Shown: positions 34,245 to 43,934, counted from the first letter of the stretch. The stretch: DNA of 64,000 bases from Desulfurivibrionaceae bacterium (GCA_030145275.1 JAQYVV010000004.1:1-64000), one strand, 5' to 3'. A program made the numbers and translations. Notes: generated by a model not told the origin, from the sequence alone.

Positions 34245-37037
34245 ATGGACTACAAATCGACACTTAATCTTCCTGAAACAAAATTTAAAATGAAGGCTAA
34301 TCTCGCCCAGCGTGAACCGGAGATTTTAAAAAGTTGGGACAAGGAAGATCTTTACGGTAAAATTCAGTCTGCTTCTGCCGGCCTGCCTCACTATATTTTA
34401 CATGATGGTCCTCCGTACGCCAATGGTCACATCCATATTGGTCACGCCCTTAACAAAATATTAAAAGATATTATTTTGCGCTCGAAAAGGATGGCTGGTT
34501 TCCACTGTGTTTTTATTCCTGGTTGGGATTGTCATGGACTGCCCATTGAGCACAATGTTGATAAGGAGTTGGGCGCCAAGAAGAAGGATATTTCAAAACT
34601 AGCTTTTCGAAAAGCCTGTCGGAAATATGCCGGTAAATGGATTAAAACCCAAAAGAAAGAGTTTAAAAGACTTGGTGTCTTGGGTGACTGGGAAAAACCC
34701 TACCTAACTATTAACTACTCCTATGAAGCGGCCACGGCGCGAGAATTTAATCGCTTTTTGATGTCCGGCGCGGTGACACGAAGTAAAAAGCCCGTGCATT
34801 GGTGTAATTCTTGCCGGACTGCACTGGCTGAGGCAGAAGTAGATTACGCTGAGCACACCTCAAACTCAATTTATGTGAAATTCCCTTTTGTTGATGATCT
34901 GGCGGATGTCATTCCTGAGCTTGCCGGGATGAAAGTTTCAGCGGTCATCTGGACAACAACACCCTGGACCCTGCCTGCTAATCTCGCCGTTGCTCTTCAT
35001 CCCGAGTTTACCTATGCGGCGGTCAGGCGTGGAGATGAAGTCCTGATTCTGGCCGAGGGCCTGCTTGAACAGGCTTTTTCCGATTTTGGTGGTGACTATG
35101 AGATGATCACATCCTTTTCAGGGGCAGTTCTGGAAGGGAAAAATTGCAGGCATCCCTTCATGGACAGGGATTCTCTGGTTGTTTTGGCCGATTATGTCAC
35201 CCTTGAAACTGGCACTGGCTGTGTTCATACGGCTCCAGGTCATGGCCGTGAGGATTATCTAACCGGTGTCCGTTATGGCTTAGATATTTTATCTCCAGTT
35301 GATAGTGGTGGTGTCTTTACCGATGAAGCAGGGCCGTATAAAGGACTTAGTATAAAAGATGCTAACCCTATAATTTGTGAGGATTTACAGAAAAATGGCT
35401 TTCTTTTGAGCAAGGAAGATCTTTCCCATTCCTATCCCCATTGTTGGCGCTGTAAAAAGCCGGTTATTTTTCGGGCCACAGAACAGTGGTTTATTTCAAT
35501 GGAGAAAAACCAACTCCGTGAGAAGGCCTTGGAAGAGATAAAAAAGGTTGTGTGGACCCCGAGATGGGGGATGGAGAGAATTCACGGCATGATTGAGACC
35601 AGGCCGGACTGGTGTCTTTCCAGGCAGAGATCCTGGGGGGTACCGATCACCGCAATTTTATGTGTAAAATGTGGTGAAATTCAAAACAATGAAGAAGTAA
35701 ACAGTAAGATTGATGAGCTTTTCCTGAAAGAGGGGGCTGATGCCTGGTTTTCCCATGATCTCAGTGATTTTCTGGGCGAGGGAAAGACCTGTTCTAAATG
35801 TGGCGGCAGTCAATTTGAACAGGAACAGGATATCCTTGACGTCTGGTTTGATTCGGGCACAAGTCATGCTGCTGTGCTTGAGGGTAGGGAGGAGCTTTCA
35901 TCCCCGGCCGATTTATATCTGGAAGGCAGCGATCAGCACCGTGGCTGGTTTCAGAGTTCACTGCTGGCTTCTGTGGGTAATCGAGGAGTTGCACCTTTTA
36001 AAGGGGTGTTAACCCACGGGTTTGTCGTTGATAAGAACGGGCATAAAATGTCCAAAAGTGTTGGTAATGTGGTGGCACCCTCGGAAGTGATCGAAAAATA
36101 TGGGGCTGAAATACTCAGACTCTGGGTGGCCTCAGAAGATTACCGTGACGAGATAAAGATATCTGACAATATTATGGTGCAGTTGTCGGATTCTTACCGC
36201 AAGATACGAAACACTATTCGTTATTTCTTAGGCAATTTGAGTGATTTTGAGCCAGACAATGACAAAGTTGCCTATGAGGATCTGGATGAGCTTGACCAGT
36301 GGGCCTTGTCGCAATTAGAACAATTTAAGGCCAAGATTTTGCTGGCCTATAAGTCTTTTGAGTTCCATCTTATATATCATGCCTTAGTCAATTTTTGTAC
36401 TGTAACCATGAGCTCTTTTTATCTCGATATTATCAAGGATAGATTGTACACCTCTCCGAAATATTCCAAAGACAGAAGAGGGGCCCAGACCGTCTTGTAC
36501 GAAACAGTCGATGCCTTGGTACGTTTGATGTCGCCAATATTGTCATTTAGCGCAGAAGATATCTGGCAGCATCTGCCCCAGGATTCCAGTCGGGAAGAGC
36601 ATATTGCCCTGGCTCGTATGCCCGCTGCAAATAAGACCTGGCTTCGCAAGGACTTGGACGAAAAATGGGGAGAGCTTATTGAAATTCGAGGTGAACTGAC
36701 CAAGGCCTTGGAAATTGCCCGGGCAGACAAGGTTATTGGCCATTCACTGGAGGCGGAAGTCTTTGTTGCCGTATCCGGACAAACGGCAGAGTTTATGGCC
36801 GACAAATGGGAAACCTTGAAAACCATTGGAATTGTTTCGACCCTGCAGCAAATCGATGCCATTGAAGGTGACACCGCCTACCACAGTGACGAAATCAAAG
36901 GTCTTGTTATTCAGGTGAAGCCTGCCAAGGGTGATAAATGTGACCGATGTTGGACCCGTTCGACAACGGTTGGTGATAACTCTGAGCACCCCCTTGTGTG
37001 CCACAGATGTGTGTCTGTACTTGATGAAATACTGTAA
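34245..37037 (+). CDS. ileS: Isoleucyl-tRNA synthetase
   Basis: IleRS charges tRNA-Ile and edits mischarged valine. The 930-residue class I enzyme has the HIGH motif in NGHIHIGHALNKILKDI near residue 60, the editing domain (TTTPWTLPANLAVALHP, GTGCVHTAPGHGREDY), the KMSKS loop in GHKMSKSVGNVV near 600, and a C-terminal zinc site CDRCWT...CHRC. The ATG at 34245 has GGAG seven bases upstream and is preferred to the ATG at 34239. The stop codon TAA at 37035-37037 lies inside the arm of repeat B2. Confidence 0.96.
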   Translation: MDYKSTLNLPETKFKMKANLAQREPEILKSWDKEDLYGKIQSASAGLPHYILHDGPPYANGHIHIGHALNKILKDIILRSKRMAGFHCVFIPGWDCHGLPIEHNVDKELGAKKKDISKLAFRKACRKYAGKWIKTQKKEFKRLGVLGDWEKPYLTINYSYEAATAREFNRFLMSGAVTRSKKPVHWCNSCRTALAEAEVDYAEHTSNSIYVKFPFVDDLADVIPELAGMKVSAVIWTTTPWTLPANLAVALHPEFTYAAVRRGDEVLILAEGLLEQAFSDFGGDYEMITSFSGAVLEGKNCRHPFMDRDSLVVLADYVTLETGTGCVHTAPGHGREDYLTGVRYGLDILSPVDSGGVFTDEAGPYKGLSIKDANPIICEDLQKNGFLLSKEDLSHSYPHCWRCKKPVIFRATEQWFISMEKNQLREKALEEIKKVVWTPRWGMERIHGMIETRPDWCLSRQRSWGVPITAILCVKCGEIQNNEEVNSKIDELFLKEGADAWFSHDLSDFLGEGKTCSKCGGSQFEQEQDILDVWFDSGTSHAAVLEGREELSSPADLYLEGSDQHRGWFQSSLLASVGNRGVAPFKGVLTHGFVVDKNGHKMSKSVGNVVAPSEVIEKYGAEILRLWVASEDYRDEIKISDNIMVQLSDSYRKIRNTIRYFLGNLSDFEPDNDKVAYEDLDELDQWALSQLEQFKAKILLAYKSFEFHLIYHALVNFCTVTMSSFYLDIIKDRLYTSPKYSKDRRGAQTVLYETVDALVRLMSPILSFSAEDIWQHLPQDSSREEHIALARMPAANKTWLRKDLDEKWGELIEIRGELTKALEIARADKVIGHSLEAEVFVAVSGQTAEFMADKWETLKTIGIVSTLQQIDAIEGDTAYHSDEIKGLVIQVKPAKGDKCDRCWTRSTTVGDNSEHPLVCHRCVSVLDEIL

Positions 37038-37222
37038 ATATTCGGCATCACTTCCCAGGAAGGCGATCAGGCTGTCTCACGTAGCCAACTACGCTACGCC
37101 AGCCTGCTCACCTCCCTGAAAAGCGATGCCAGGAAAGCGAGGAACGAGACTCCGAACATTCGCCGTTTCACTGCTACGGATTGGCTGGTTGTTTAAACTT
37201 TTCAGACAAGTCGAATATATAC
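37034..37222. repeat. Type B palindromic repeat, copy B2 (rearranged)
   Basis: The left arm GTAAATATTCGGCATCACTT overlaps the ileS stop codon. The inner hairpin, CAGGCTGTCTCACGTAG against CTACGCCAGCCTG (about 37068-37107), is the one found in B1, B3 and B4. To the right are AAAAGCGATGCC, a fragment of the 17-bp module (GAGACTCCG at 37147-37155) and a weak right arm, GTCGAATATATAC, at 37210-37222. The interior looks scrambled. Confidence 0.7.
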
Positions 37223-37306
37223 GAAATACTTGGGGCTTAAGTAATGTTGGCCGGGGCTTGCGCTACTTTTATCAAATTTCCAAATTTTCCGGTTTAGGTA
37301 AAATTA

Positions 37307-37777
37307 ATGATCCACATTTTAGTTGTTTTTTTTATTGTTCTGTCTGATCAGCTCACAAAATTGTGGATTCTCAGAAATTTTAATTTGTATGAGAGTTTGG
37401 AAGTTATCCCCGGCTTTTTTAGTATAACCTATATAACTAATACCGGGGCTGCTTTTGGCTTCTTGAGCGGAGATTACGGCGTATGGCGGCAGGTGTTTTT
37501 TGTCACTGTCGGAGCCTGTGCCTTGGGTTTTATGGCCTATACTTTTAAGCAATTTAAAGAGGAGGGCCCAATCTTTGCCATGGCGCTTTCCCTTATCGCT
37601 GGAGGGGCTATCGGTAATCTTATTGATAGATTGAGGTTCGGTTCGGTGGTTGATTTCCTCGATTTTTATATTAACAAGCATCATTGGCCAGCTTTTAATG
37701 TAGCTGATTCTGCCATAACTGTCGGTGTTGGACTATTTTTGTTGGGTCATTTTACCAGAAAAACTGACGATCATTAA
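37307..37777 (+). CDS. lspA: Lipoprotein signal peptidase LspA
   Basis: Signal peptidase II cleaves prolipoproteins before the lipidated Cys. The 156-residue protein has four membrane segments (about residues 2-20, 62-80, 88-108 and 130-150). The catalytic Asp pair is in GGAIGNLIDRLRFGSVVDFLD and FNVADSAITVGVG; DQLTKLW and ITNTGAAFGF are further conserved sites. It often follows ileS, as here. The D2 palindrome begins three bases after the stop. Confidence 0.94.
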   Translation: MIHILVVFFIVLSDQLTKLWILRNFNLYESLEVIPGFFSITYITNTGAAFGFLSGDYGVWRQVFFVTVGACALGFMAYTFKQFKEEGPIFAMALSLIAGGAIGNLIDRLRFGSVVDFLDFYINKHHWPAFNVADSAITVGVGLFLLGHFTRKTDDH

Positions 37778-37780
37778 TAC

Positions 37781-37927
37781 GTAAGCGCTCCATGAACACC
37801 CCGCTGCACGTGATCGAACCCCGTGATATACGAGGGTATAATCGCGTGGCTCGATCACGCACATCGGGGTGCCCCTGAAACGCTTACGGACTCGAGGTTA
37901 TACAATCTTGAGTGTACTTAATTGATC
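37781..37927. repeat. Type D long nested palindrome, copy D2
   Basis: This is the inverted counterpart of D1 (6924-7072). It begins GTAAGCGCTCCATGAACACC and closes its palindrome with GGGTGCCCCTGAAACGCTTA at about 37886. The flank TACAATCTTGAGTGTACTTA carries on to TTGATCG. Inside, GCACGTGATCGAACC pairs with GGCTCGATCACGCAC. It begins three bases after the lspA stop. Confidence 0.88.
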
Positions 37928-37956
37928 GATTACATTAATACAATGAGCTTATACGG

Positions 37957-38170
37957 GTAAATATTCTGCTTGAGCTAAAAAAATTCCGTAAACCGGAAAA
38001 TCCGTAAATGTTTGGCATGGCTTCATATCGGAGTCTACACTTAACTCGTGCAGATAAGCGTAGACTTCGAGCAGGCTGGCGTAGCATAGTTGACTATGTG
38101 AGACAGCCTGATTGCACCCCAAGGGTACTTCCGTTGGGCGTGCGAAGATGGAGTCATGCCGAATATTTAC
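37957..38170. repeat. Type B nested palindromic repeat, copy B3
   Basis: It begins with GTAAATATTCTGCTTGAGCT, a leader also seen at the start of B4. Next comes GTAAATGTTTGGCATGGCTT, which pairs with the right arm ATGGAGTCATGCCGAATATT. Inside are a closed module pair, CGGAGTCTACACTTAAC (38029-38045) with GATAAGCGTAGACTTCG (38053-38069), the CAGGCTGGCGTAGC...CAGCCTG hairpin, and the 26-bp module at 38115-38140. It ends 15 bases before fabD. Confidence 0.87.
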
Positions 38171-38185
38171 TTATAGGGAGTAAAT

Positions 38186-39139
38186 ATGGGCGCACAAAAG
38201 ATAGCAGTTCTTTTTCCTGGCCAGGGATCACAATATATCGGCATGGGGAAGGAGTTTCTCGAGTCTCATGAAGGCTGCGGAAAGCTTATGGATTTAGCAG
38301 AATCGGTGAGCAATGTTCCTCTAAGAAAATTATGCCTTGATGGTCCAATGGAGGAGCTTACTAAAGCACATAATTTGCAGCCTGCCTTAACCATTACCGG
38401 CCTTGTATGTTGGAAGGCCTTGCAGGATGCGGGTGTGAAGGCAGATTTTTTCGCAGGCCATAGCCTTGGGGAATACAGTGCTCTCTGTGCGGCAGGTGTT
38501 TTGTCTGTCGAGGATACAATGAAACTGGTTACGGAAAGGGGTCGCCTTATGGGACGGGCAGGCGATGAAAATCCCGGCGGCATGTGTGCGGTGCTAGGGT
38601 TGAGTATTGGGGATGTGCAAGATATTCTGGCAGAGGTGGGCAAGCCTGATCAGATAAGTATAGGCAACCATAACTCAGAACAACAGATTGTCTTGTCTGG
38701 CGATCATGAAGTTGTCAAAAAAGTTGCGGATCTTGCAACCCAGAGAGGCGGCAAGGCAATTCCCTTGAATGTCAGTGTGGCAAACCACAGCCCTTTGATG
38801 GCCGGCGCGGTTCCGCAGTTTGAAAAGATAATGGGGGGGGTTACTTTTAACGCCCCGAAAACTCCAGTTTTTTTTAATGTGACTGGTATGCAAGAGGGTG
38901 ATCCTGCTGAGATCCGTAAAATTATGGCAGCCCAGATCAAATCAATGGTGCGATGGCTCGATATTATCAATCAGCTTTTGGCCAAGGAAGTGGATCTTTT
39001 TATTGAAGTCGGTCCGAAAAAAGTTCTTACCGGTCTCATGAAGAGGATTGTGCCAAAGGATAAAAAATGCACATGTTTGCAGGTAGATTCACCCGAAGGA
39101 TTGGCAAAACTCATCTCTAAATATGGACAGATATCCTGA
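38186..39139 (+). CDS. fabD: Malonyl CoA-acyl carrier protein transacylase
   Basis: FabD moves malonyl groups from CoA to ACP for fatty acid synthesis. The 317-residue protein has FPGQGSQYIGMGKEF at residue 9, the catalytic Ser in AGHSLGEYSALCAAG near 93, the active-site His in VANHSPLMAGA near 203 and IEVGPKKVLTGLMKRI near 276. AGGGAG precedes the ATG. No other fab gene is adjacent. A run of eight G lies inside the gene at 38833-38840. Confidence 0.95.
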   Translation: MGAQKIAVLFPGQGSQYIGMGKEFLESHEGCGKLMDLAESVSNVPLRKLCLDGPMEELTKAHNLQPALTITGLVCWKALQDAGVKADFFAGHSLGEYSALCAAGVLSVEDTMKLVTERGRLMGRAGDENPGGMCAVLGLSIGDVQDILAEVGKPDQISIGNHNSEQQIVLSGDHEVVKKVADLATQRGGKAIPLNVSVANHSPLMAGAVPQFEKIMGGVTFNAPKTPVFFNVTGMQEGDPAEIRKIMAAQIKSMVRWLDIINQLLAKEVDLFIEVGPKKVLTGLMKRIVPKDKKCTCLQVDSPEGLAKLISKYGQIS

Positions 39140-39165
39140 CCCTATTACGTCTTTTTCTTTGTCTC

Positions 39166-39194
39166 TTGACATATGTAGCATAACAAAGTATTTT
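39166..39194 (+). promoter_or_regulatory. Sigma-70-type promoter upstream of ffh
   Basis: TTGACA (39166-39171) is followed after 17 bases by TATTTT (39189-39194). It lies in the 147-base gap between fabD and ffh, about 93 bases before the ffh start. The -35 is a consensus match and the spacing is ideal. Confidence 0.65.
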
Positions 39195-39286
39195 ATCTGA
39201 TTCTCAAAATACGGTGTATTGTCTCGTGTTGAAGAGATCTTTTTAAATTTATTCATAAGCTTTAAGCTTCTTTATATTGGTTTTAA

Positions 39287-40648
39287 ATGTTTGAAAATCT
39301 ATCAGATAAGCTGGAAGGCGCCTTTAAGAAACTTCGCGGCCATGGCAAACTAACTGAAGAGAATGTTCAGGAGGCCATGGGTGAAGTGCGAATGGCCCTG
39401 CTTGAAGCAGATGTCCACTTCAAAGTGGTTAAAGAATTTGTTGCCGAAGTAACAGAACGGGCTTTAGGGCAAGAGGTACTGCAGAGTCTTTCTCCAGGAC
39501 AGCAGGTCGTCAAGGTGGTTCACAATGCCTTGGTTGAGCTGCTAGGTGGAGAGTATAAACAGTTACAGTTGACGGGCAGGCAGCCGGCCATAATTATGAT
39601 GGTTGGTCTGCAGGGTTCTGGAAAGACTACTTCCACCGCAAAAATTGCCAAACTGCTTAAGAAGAAAGGGCGCAGGCCTTATCTCGTCCCTGCCGATGTT
39701 TACCGGCCCGCTGCCATTGAACAGCTTCGTGTTCTTGGCGAGAGCATTGATGCGCCAGTCCATCCGTCTACCACGGATCAAGACCCTGTTGATATATGCA
39801 AGGCGGCTCTTATTCGAGCTGTGCATGAAAATTACGATACAATAATTATAGATACAGCAGGTCGGCTGCATGTCGATCAAGAGCTCATGGATGAGCTTGT
39901 CAGGATAAAAATAGAAGTTGAACCTGCCGAAATATTGCTTGTTGCCGATGCAATGACAGGGCAGGATGCTGTCTCTGTTGCCGAAAATTTTCATAAGAAG
40001 CTTTCAATTACTGGTGTTGTACTTTCAAAGATGGAAGGTGATGCCAGAGGTGGTGCCGCTCTTTCAATTAAAAAGGTTAGCCAGTGCCCGATAAAGTTCG
40101 TGGGAACCGGAGAAGATCTCGATGCCCTTGAGATATTTTATCCTGACCGCTTAGCCTCCAGAATTCTCGGGATGGGAGATGTCCTTACTCTCATTGAAAA
40201 GGCCGAGGAAGTAGTTGACAAGAAGAAGGCTGATCAACTTGCAAGAAAAATACGTAAAAATACCTTTACTCTGGAAGATTTTAGGGATCAAATCCAGCAG
40301 ATAAGAAAAATGGGCAGCCTAGAACAGATTATGGGCATGATTCCCGGCATGAACAAGTTCAAACAGCTTAAAAATATGCCAAAACCAGATGAGAGTGAAC
40401 TTGGCAGGGTTGAAGCCATTATAAATTCGATGACTGCGAAGGAGCGGCGACGATATCAGATCATTAACGCCAGTCGCAGGCAGCGCATAGCAAATGGAAG
40501 CGGGACCAATATTCAGGACGTTAACAAGGTTCTGAAAAGCTATGCTGATATGTTGAAAATGATGAAAAAAATGCGTGGCCCTATGGCAGGCGGGGGGGCT
40601 ATTGGCGGTAAGAAAAGGCGTAAAAAACCGAAAGGAATGTCTAGATAG
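39287..40648 (+). CDS. ffh: Signal recognition particle protein Ffh
   Basis: Ffh with 4.5S RNA targets membrane proteins to FtsY and the translocon. The 453-residue protein has the N domain ([20 protein letters not shown]), G domain with [18 protein letters not shown] near residue 107, [16 protein letters not shown] and [14 protein letters not shown], then the Met-rich M domain ([33 protein letters not shown]). It opens the ffh-rpsP-khpA-rimM-trmD-rplS block, a classic bacterial order. Confidence 0.97.
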   Translation: MFENLSDKLEGAFKKLRGHGKLTEENVQEAMGEVRMALLEADVHFKVVKEFVAEVTERALGQEVLQSLSPGQQVVKVVHNALVELLGGEYKQLQLTGRQPAIIMMVGLQGSGKTTSTAKIAKLLKKKGRRPYLVPADVYRPAAIEQLRVLGESIDAPVHPSTTDQDPVDICKAALIRAVHENYDTIIIDTAGRLHVDQELMDELVRIKIEVEPAEILLVADAMTGQDAVSVAENFHKKLSITGVVLSKMEGDARGGAALSIKKVSQCPIKFVGTGEDLDALEIFYPDRLASRILGMGDVLTLIEKAEEVVDKKKADQLARKIRKNTFTLEDFRDQIQQIRKMGSLEQIMGMIPGMNKFKQLKNMPKPDESELGRVEAIINSMTAKERRRYQIINASRRQRIANGSGTNIQDVNKVLKSYADMLKMMKKMRGPMAGGGAIGGKKRRKKPKGMSR

Positions 40649-40710
40649 TAATTAATTACGTTAGGGATGAATGTGTGCAGCACTTTTGTCTTGTGACGAA
40701 CTACATACTT

Positions 40711-40732
40711 CCCCATATGTTGGGGTGTTTTT
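40711..40732 (+). terminator. Weak hairpin with T-run between ffh and rpsP
   Basis: CCCCA pairs with TGGGG across a five-base loop, followed by TGTTTTTA. The stem is short, so it may be an attenuator or processing site rather than a full terminator. It ends 24 bases before the rpsP start. Confidence 0.4.
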
Positions 40733-40755
40733 ATTCATTTAAGGAGCGTATAAGA

Positions 40756-41010
40756 ATGGCAGTTAGGATACGATTAAGCAGACACGGACGCAATAAACAA
40801 CCATTTTATCGAATTGTAGTCCAGGATTCAGAAGCACCAAGAGATGGTAAATTTCTTGAGATTGTTGGAACATATAATCCTATGATTGAGCCGGTTATCC
40901 TTAATGTTCAACAGGATAAAGTTCAGTACTGGCTTGATAAGGGTGCTCAACCAACTACAACAGTAAAAAGCCTTCTGAAGAAACACATCGCTGCACCAGC
41001 TGCTGAATAA
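40756..41010 (+). CDS. rpsP: 30S ribosomal protein S16
   Basis: The 84-residue protein begins [20 protein letters not shown] and has IVGTYNPM and [19 protein letters not shown], all typical of bS16. AAGGAG lies nine bases before the ATG at 40756. A longer frame from 40675 has no support. The gap of 242 bases to khpA is longer than usual for this operon and holds a C-rich hairpin near 41146-41169 (ACCCCCCCTCGTGGAGGGTT). Confidence 0.96.
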   Translation: MAVRIRLSRHGRNKQPFYRIVVQDSEAPRDGKFLEIVGTYNPMIEPVILNVQQDKVQYWLDKGAQPTTTVKSLLKKHIAAPAAE

Positions 41011-41252
41011 AAATTGTGAATTGGATACTTCCTTTTTTTTAGTACCTTAGCAATTATTTTTGTGTTTTTATGGCAAAATATTTAGAAATTGGTCTTGCTT
41101 AAAGAGTTACCGACCATTGTTAAGGTACTTATCCAGTTTATCTGGGTTACCCCCCCTCGTGGAGGGTTATCTTTGTGTTATCTAGCATAACCATAGATAA
41201 TTACCGGCTGAAATATATTAACCACCATCATTGACACAGAGCTATACTGGTA

Positions 41253-41480
41253 ATGAAAGAACTCATAGAATTTATTGCAAAGGCTTTAGTTGATAACCCT
41301 GACCAGGTCAAGGTTGATGAAGTCGAAAAAGAGGGTGCCATAGTCCAGGAACTTCGGGTAGCAAAAGATGACCTAGGTAAGGTTATTGGTAAGCAAGGAC
41401 GTACGGCACGTGCTATGCGAACATTGTTGACAGCTGCTAGCCAGACGGACCAAAAGACTCGCCTTGAAATTGTTGAATAA
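41253..41480 (+). CDS. khpA: KH-domain RNA-binding protein KhpA
   Basis: The 75-residue protein is a single KH domain with the GXXG loop in LGKVIGKQGRTARAMRTLL near residues 45-63, preceded by ELIEFIAKALVDNPDQVKV. KhpA binds RNA, often with KhpB, and is found between rpsP and rimM in many bacteria, as here. It starts at ATG 41253 with only a weak ribosome binding site. Confidence 0.92.
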   Translation: MKELIEFIAKALVDNPDQVKVDEVEKEGAIVQELRVAKDDLGKVIGKQGRTARAMRTLLTAASQTDQKTRLEIVE

Positions 41481-41495
41481 CCCCTTGGCTCTATT

Positions 41496-42023
41496 TTGGT
41501 GGATCTTCAAAAGTATATTCAGATTGGTAAAGTAGGCAAATCCCACGGCCTCAAAGGTGAAGTAAAGGTTTCTCTATACCCAGAAATGTCCAATATCTTG
41601 AGTGACTTTCAAGAATTAGTTCTGCAGAAAAATGATAATGAAGGCAAGATTTATATCTTGCAAAGTTATCGTTGGCAAGGCAAACACCTTATAGCCAAGT
41701 TAGAAGGTGTCACAAACAGGGACGATTCGGAATTACTTAATGGTAATGAAATTTGGTTGCAGAAATCAGATGTCCCTGTCTTAGCTGCTAACCAATATTA
41801 TCTGTTTGAATATGAAGGCCTAAACGTCGTAACAGATAAAGGGCTTGATCTTGGTGTTGTTCAAAATGTATTTGCTACCGGAGCCAATGATGTTTTGGTG
41901 GTTGTAGGGCAAGGCAAAGAGTATCTTATCCCGATTATTGATGATGTTCTTGTCGAGGTTGATAAAGCTGCTGGGAGAATTATAATCTCACCGCTGCCCG
42001 GTCTGTTGGATATAAATAATTAA
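41496..42023 (+). CDS. rimM: 16S rRNA processing protein RimM
   Basis: RimM helps mature the 30S head domain and binds S19. The 175-residue protein has the N-terminal barrel (IQIGKVGKSHGLKGEVKVSL) and the C-terminal PRC barrel (YYLFEYEGLNVVTDKGLDLG, NDVLVVVGQGKEYLIPIIDD). The start is non-ATG: TTG at 41496 or GTG at 41499. I keep the first, but cannot decide. The TAA stop overlaps the trmD ATG by one base. Confidence 0.92.
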   Translation: MVDLQKYIQIGKVGKSHGLKGEVKVSLYPEMSNILSDFQELVLQKNDNEGKIYILQSYRWQGKHLIAKLEGVTNRDDSELLNGNEIWLQKSDVPVLAANQYYLFEYEGLNVVTDKGLDLGVVQNVFATGANDVLVVVGQGKEYLIPIIDDVLVEVDKAAGRIIISPLPGLLDINN

Positions 42024-42784
42024 TGAGATTTGATGTACTAACTATTTTTCCAGATCTGCTCTCTTCACCGTTGCAGGAAGGGATTATACAAAAGGCACTT
42101 GTAGCCGAAAAAGTTTCAGTACATACACATAATATTCGAGATTGTGCTCTTGATAAGCATGCCATGACCGATGACCGTCCCTTTGGTGGCGGGGCAGGGA
42201 TGGTGATGAAACCTGAGCCAATTGTTGCTTCTTTAGATAAAATAGAAAAAGAGGCACCCGGTGGCCATGTTATTTTGTTGAGTCCCCAGGGAAGGCCATA
42301 TAATCAGGAAATTGCCCAGGAACTTTCTGGATTATCTCATATCGTCTTGATTTGCGGTCGTTATGAAGGGTTTGATGAGAGAATTCATCGATATTGGGTG
42401 GATGAAGAAATCTCCATCGGTGATTATATACTTACTGGTGGTGAGTTGGCGGCAATGGTTTTGGTAGATTCAATAACACGCCTGCTGCCAGGTGTTTTGG
42501 GTTGTACAGAATCGGCAGAGTGCGATGCCTTTAGTCAGGGGATGCTCAAGCACCCGCAATACACGAGGCCCCGGGAATTTCAAGGTCATGAAGTGCCAGA
42601 GGTTTTACTGTCTGGTGACCATCGCAAGATTTCTGAATGGCGATTTGCTGCGGCTGTCCAAAATACTGCAGAAAAAAGACCGGAACTCTTAAGACAAAGA
42701 TACTTCAGTCCTGCTGAATTATTGATTTTAAAAAAATACAAGGTTGATGCATCTCTTTGCCTAATCCGGATAAACCGGAAATAA
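42023..42784 (+). CDS. trmD: tRNA (guanine37-N1)-methyltransferase TrmD
   Basis: TrmD makes m1G37 in tRNAs and prevents frameshifting. The 253-residue SPOUT enzyme begins MRFDVLTIFPDLLSSPLQEG. It has the trefoil-knot SAM site in LICGRYEGFDERI near residue 110 and EISIGDYILTGGELAAMVL near 129, and RPREFQGHEVPEVLLSGDH near 185. It is coupled to rimM. The stop TAA (42782-42784) lies inside the left end of the type C repeat, which separates it from the next gene. Confidence 0.96.
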   Translation: MRFDVLTIFPDLLSSPLQEGIIQKALVAEKVSVHTHNIRDCALDKHAMTDDRPFGGGAGMVMKPEPIVASLDKIEKEAPGGHVILLSPQGRPYNQEIAQELSGLSHIVLICGRYEGFDERIHRYWVDEEISIGDYILTGGELAAMVLVDSITRLLPGVLGCTESAECDAFSQGMLKHPQYTRPREFQGHEVPEVLLSGDHRKISEWRFAAAVQNTAEKRPELLRQRYFSPAELLILKKYKVDASLCLIRINRK

Positions 42785-42912
42785 GTGCCTTAACAGTGGT
42801 CTGCAACATATTGGGAGCATTGTTCCTTTTTTTGGAATTCTCGGAGTCTTTGCTTGCCCGAAGTCTTCGCTTATCTGTTTTTTGTGACAGGATTTCAGTT
42901 ATAAGGCACTAA
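42781..42912. repeat. Type C palindromic repeat, copy C4
   Basis: The ends are ATAAGTGCCTTAACAGTGGT at the left and ATAAGGCACT at the right. The left end includes the trmD stop codon. The interior differs from the tandem copies at 1331-1669 and contains two 17-base modules back to back: CGGAGTCTTTGCTTGCC (42842-42858) and CGAAGTCTTCGCTTATC (42859-42875), followed by TG. Confidence 0.82.
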
Positions 42913-42944
42913 AAGAAAAGAATACGACCTGAGCATTACTGAAA

Positions 42945-43511
42945 ATGGAAGATGATCAGATAAAACTTGATGTTGCTCTGATTCATCATCCCGTTTGTAA
43001 CAAGCAGGGCGAAACTATCGGCTCAGCAGTTACAAATCTTGATATACATGATATTGCCCGGGCTGGCAGAACATTCGGGATCAATAATTTTTACATAGTG
43101 ACCCCGTACGAAGAGCAGCAAAAATTGGTACAGGAAATTCTTGACCACTGGCTTGTAGGTTACGGGGCAAAAAAAAATAAGGATCGAAAGGAAGCGCTTT
43201 CCATTGTCAGAATTTGTGGTAATCTGCAAAGCCTTCTTGAAGAAGTAGGAAATAAATGGGGTGAATCACCTCTCGTACTGGCAACATGTGCCAGGGAGCG
43301 TGAGGACACTCTTAGCTATAAAGAGGTAAAAGACGAAATATTGGCTGGAAAGCCTCATCTACTGTTGTTTGGGACTGCCTGGGGATTGGCACCAGAAGTC
43401 TTTTCAACGGTTAAGGGAACTCTGCCTCCAATAATCGGTTGTGGTCAATATAATCATTTGTCAGTGAGATCTGCAGTGGCAATTATTCTGGATCGACTAC
43501 TTGGGCAATAA
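42945..43511 (+). CDS. Putative SPOUT-class RNA methyltransferase (PF09936 type)
   Basis: The 188-residue protein matches the small SAM-dependent RNA methyltransferase family often coded between trmD and rplS. It has KLDVALIHHPVCNKQGETIG at the N-terminus, TNLDIHDIARAGRTFGI near residue 32, LVLATCARERED near 112, and a knot-like C-terminus LLLFGTAWGLAPEV with GCGQYNHLSVRSAVAIILDR. Target RNA and position are unknown. It starts at ATG 42945, 32 bases after repeat C4, and is followed 27 bases later by rplS. Confidence 0.82.
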   Translation: MEDDQIKLDVALIHHPVCNKQGETIGSAVTNLDIHDIARAGRTFGINNFYIVTPYEEQQKLVQEILDHWLVGYGAKKNKDRKEALSIVRICGNLQSLLEEVGNKWGESPLVLATCAREREDTLSYKEVKDEILAGKPHLLLFGTAWGLAPEVFSTVKGTLPPIIGCGQYNHLSVRSAVAIILDRLLGQ

Positions 43512-43538
43512 AAACAAATCTAGAGAAGGAAAGGAATC

Positions 43539-43889
43539 ATGAGTAACATTATAGACAAAATTGACAGAGAGAGCATGCGGCATGACCAACCTGAATTCAG
43601 ACCTGGTGATACCGTAAAGGTGCATATTCGTATTATTGAAGGGGTTAAGGAGAGGGTTCAGATCTTCCAAGGCGTTGTTCTTCGTAGAAAAAGAGGCAAC
43701 ATGGGTGCAAGTTTTACCGTTCGTAAAATATCCCATGGTGTTGGCGTTGAAAAAACCTTTGCATTTCACTCACCGAGATTAGAGAAAATTGAAGTTTTAA
43801 CTCTTGGACGGGTGCGACGTTCAAAACTCTACTACTTGAAAGAATTACGAGGCAAGGCGGCCCGTATCAGGGAAAGAGGTCTCCGTTAA
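43539..43889 (+). CDS. rplS: 50S ribosomal protein L19
   Basis: The 116-residue protein has bL19 features: [55 protein letters not shown], and [20 protein letters not shown] with [27 protein letters not shown] precedes the ATG. A strong terminator 45 bases after the stop ends this ribosomal operon. Confidence 0.97.
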   Translation: MSNIIDKIDRESMRHDQPEFRPGDTVKVHIRIIEGVKERVQIFQGVVLRRKRGNMGASFTVRKISHGVGVEKTFAFHSPRLEKIEVLTLGRVRRSKLYYLKELRGKAARIRERGLR

Positions 43890-43934
43890 ATCTGTATCTG
43901 TTCGTTCTTTGTTTTTGCATCGAACTTTGAGCAT

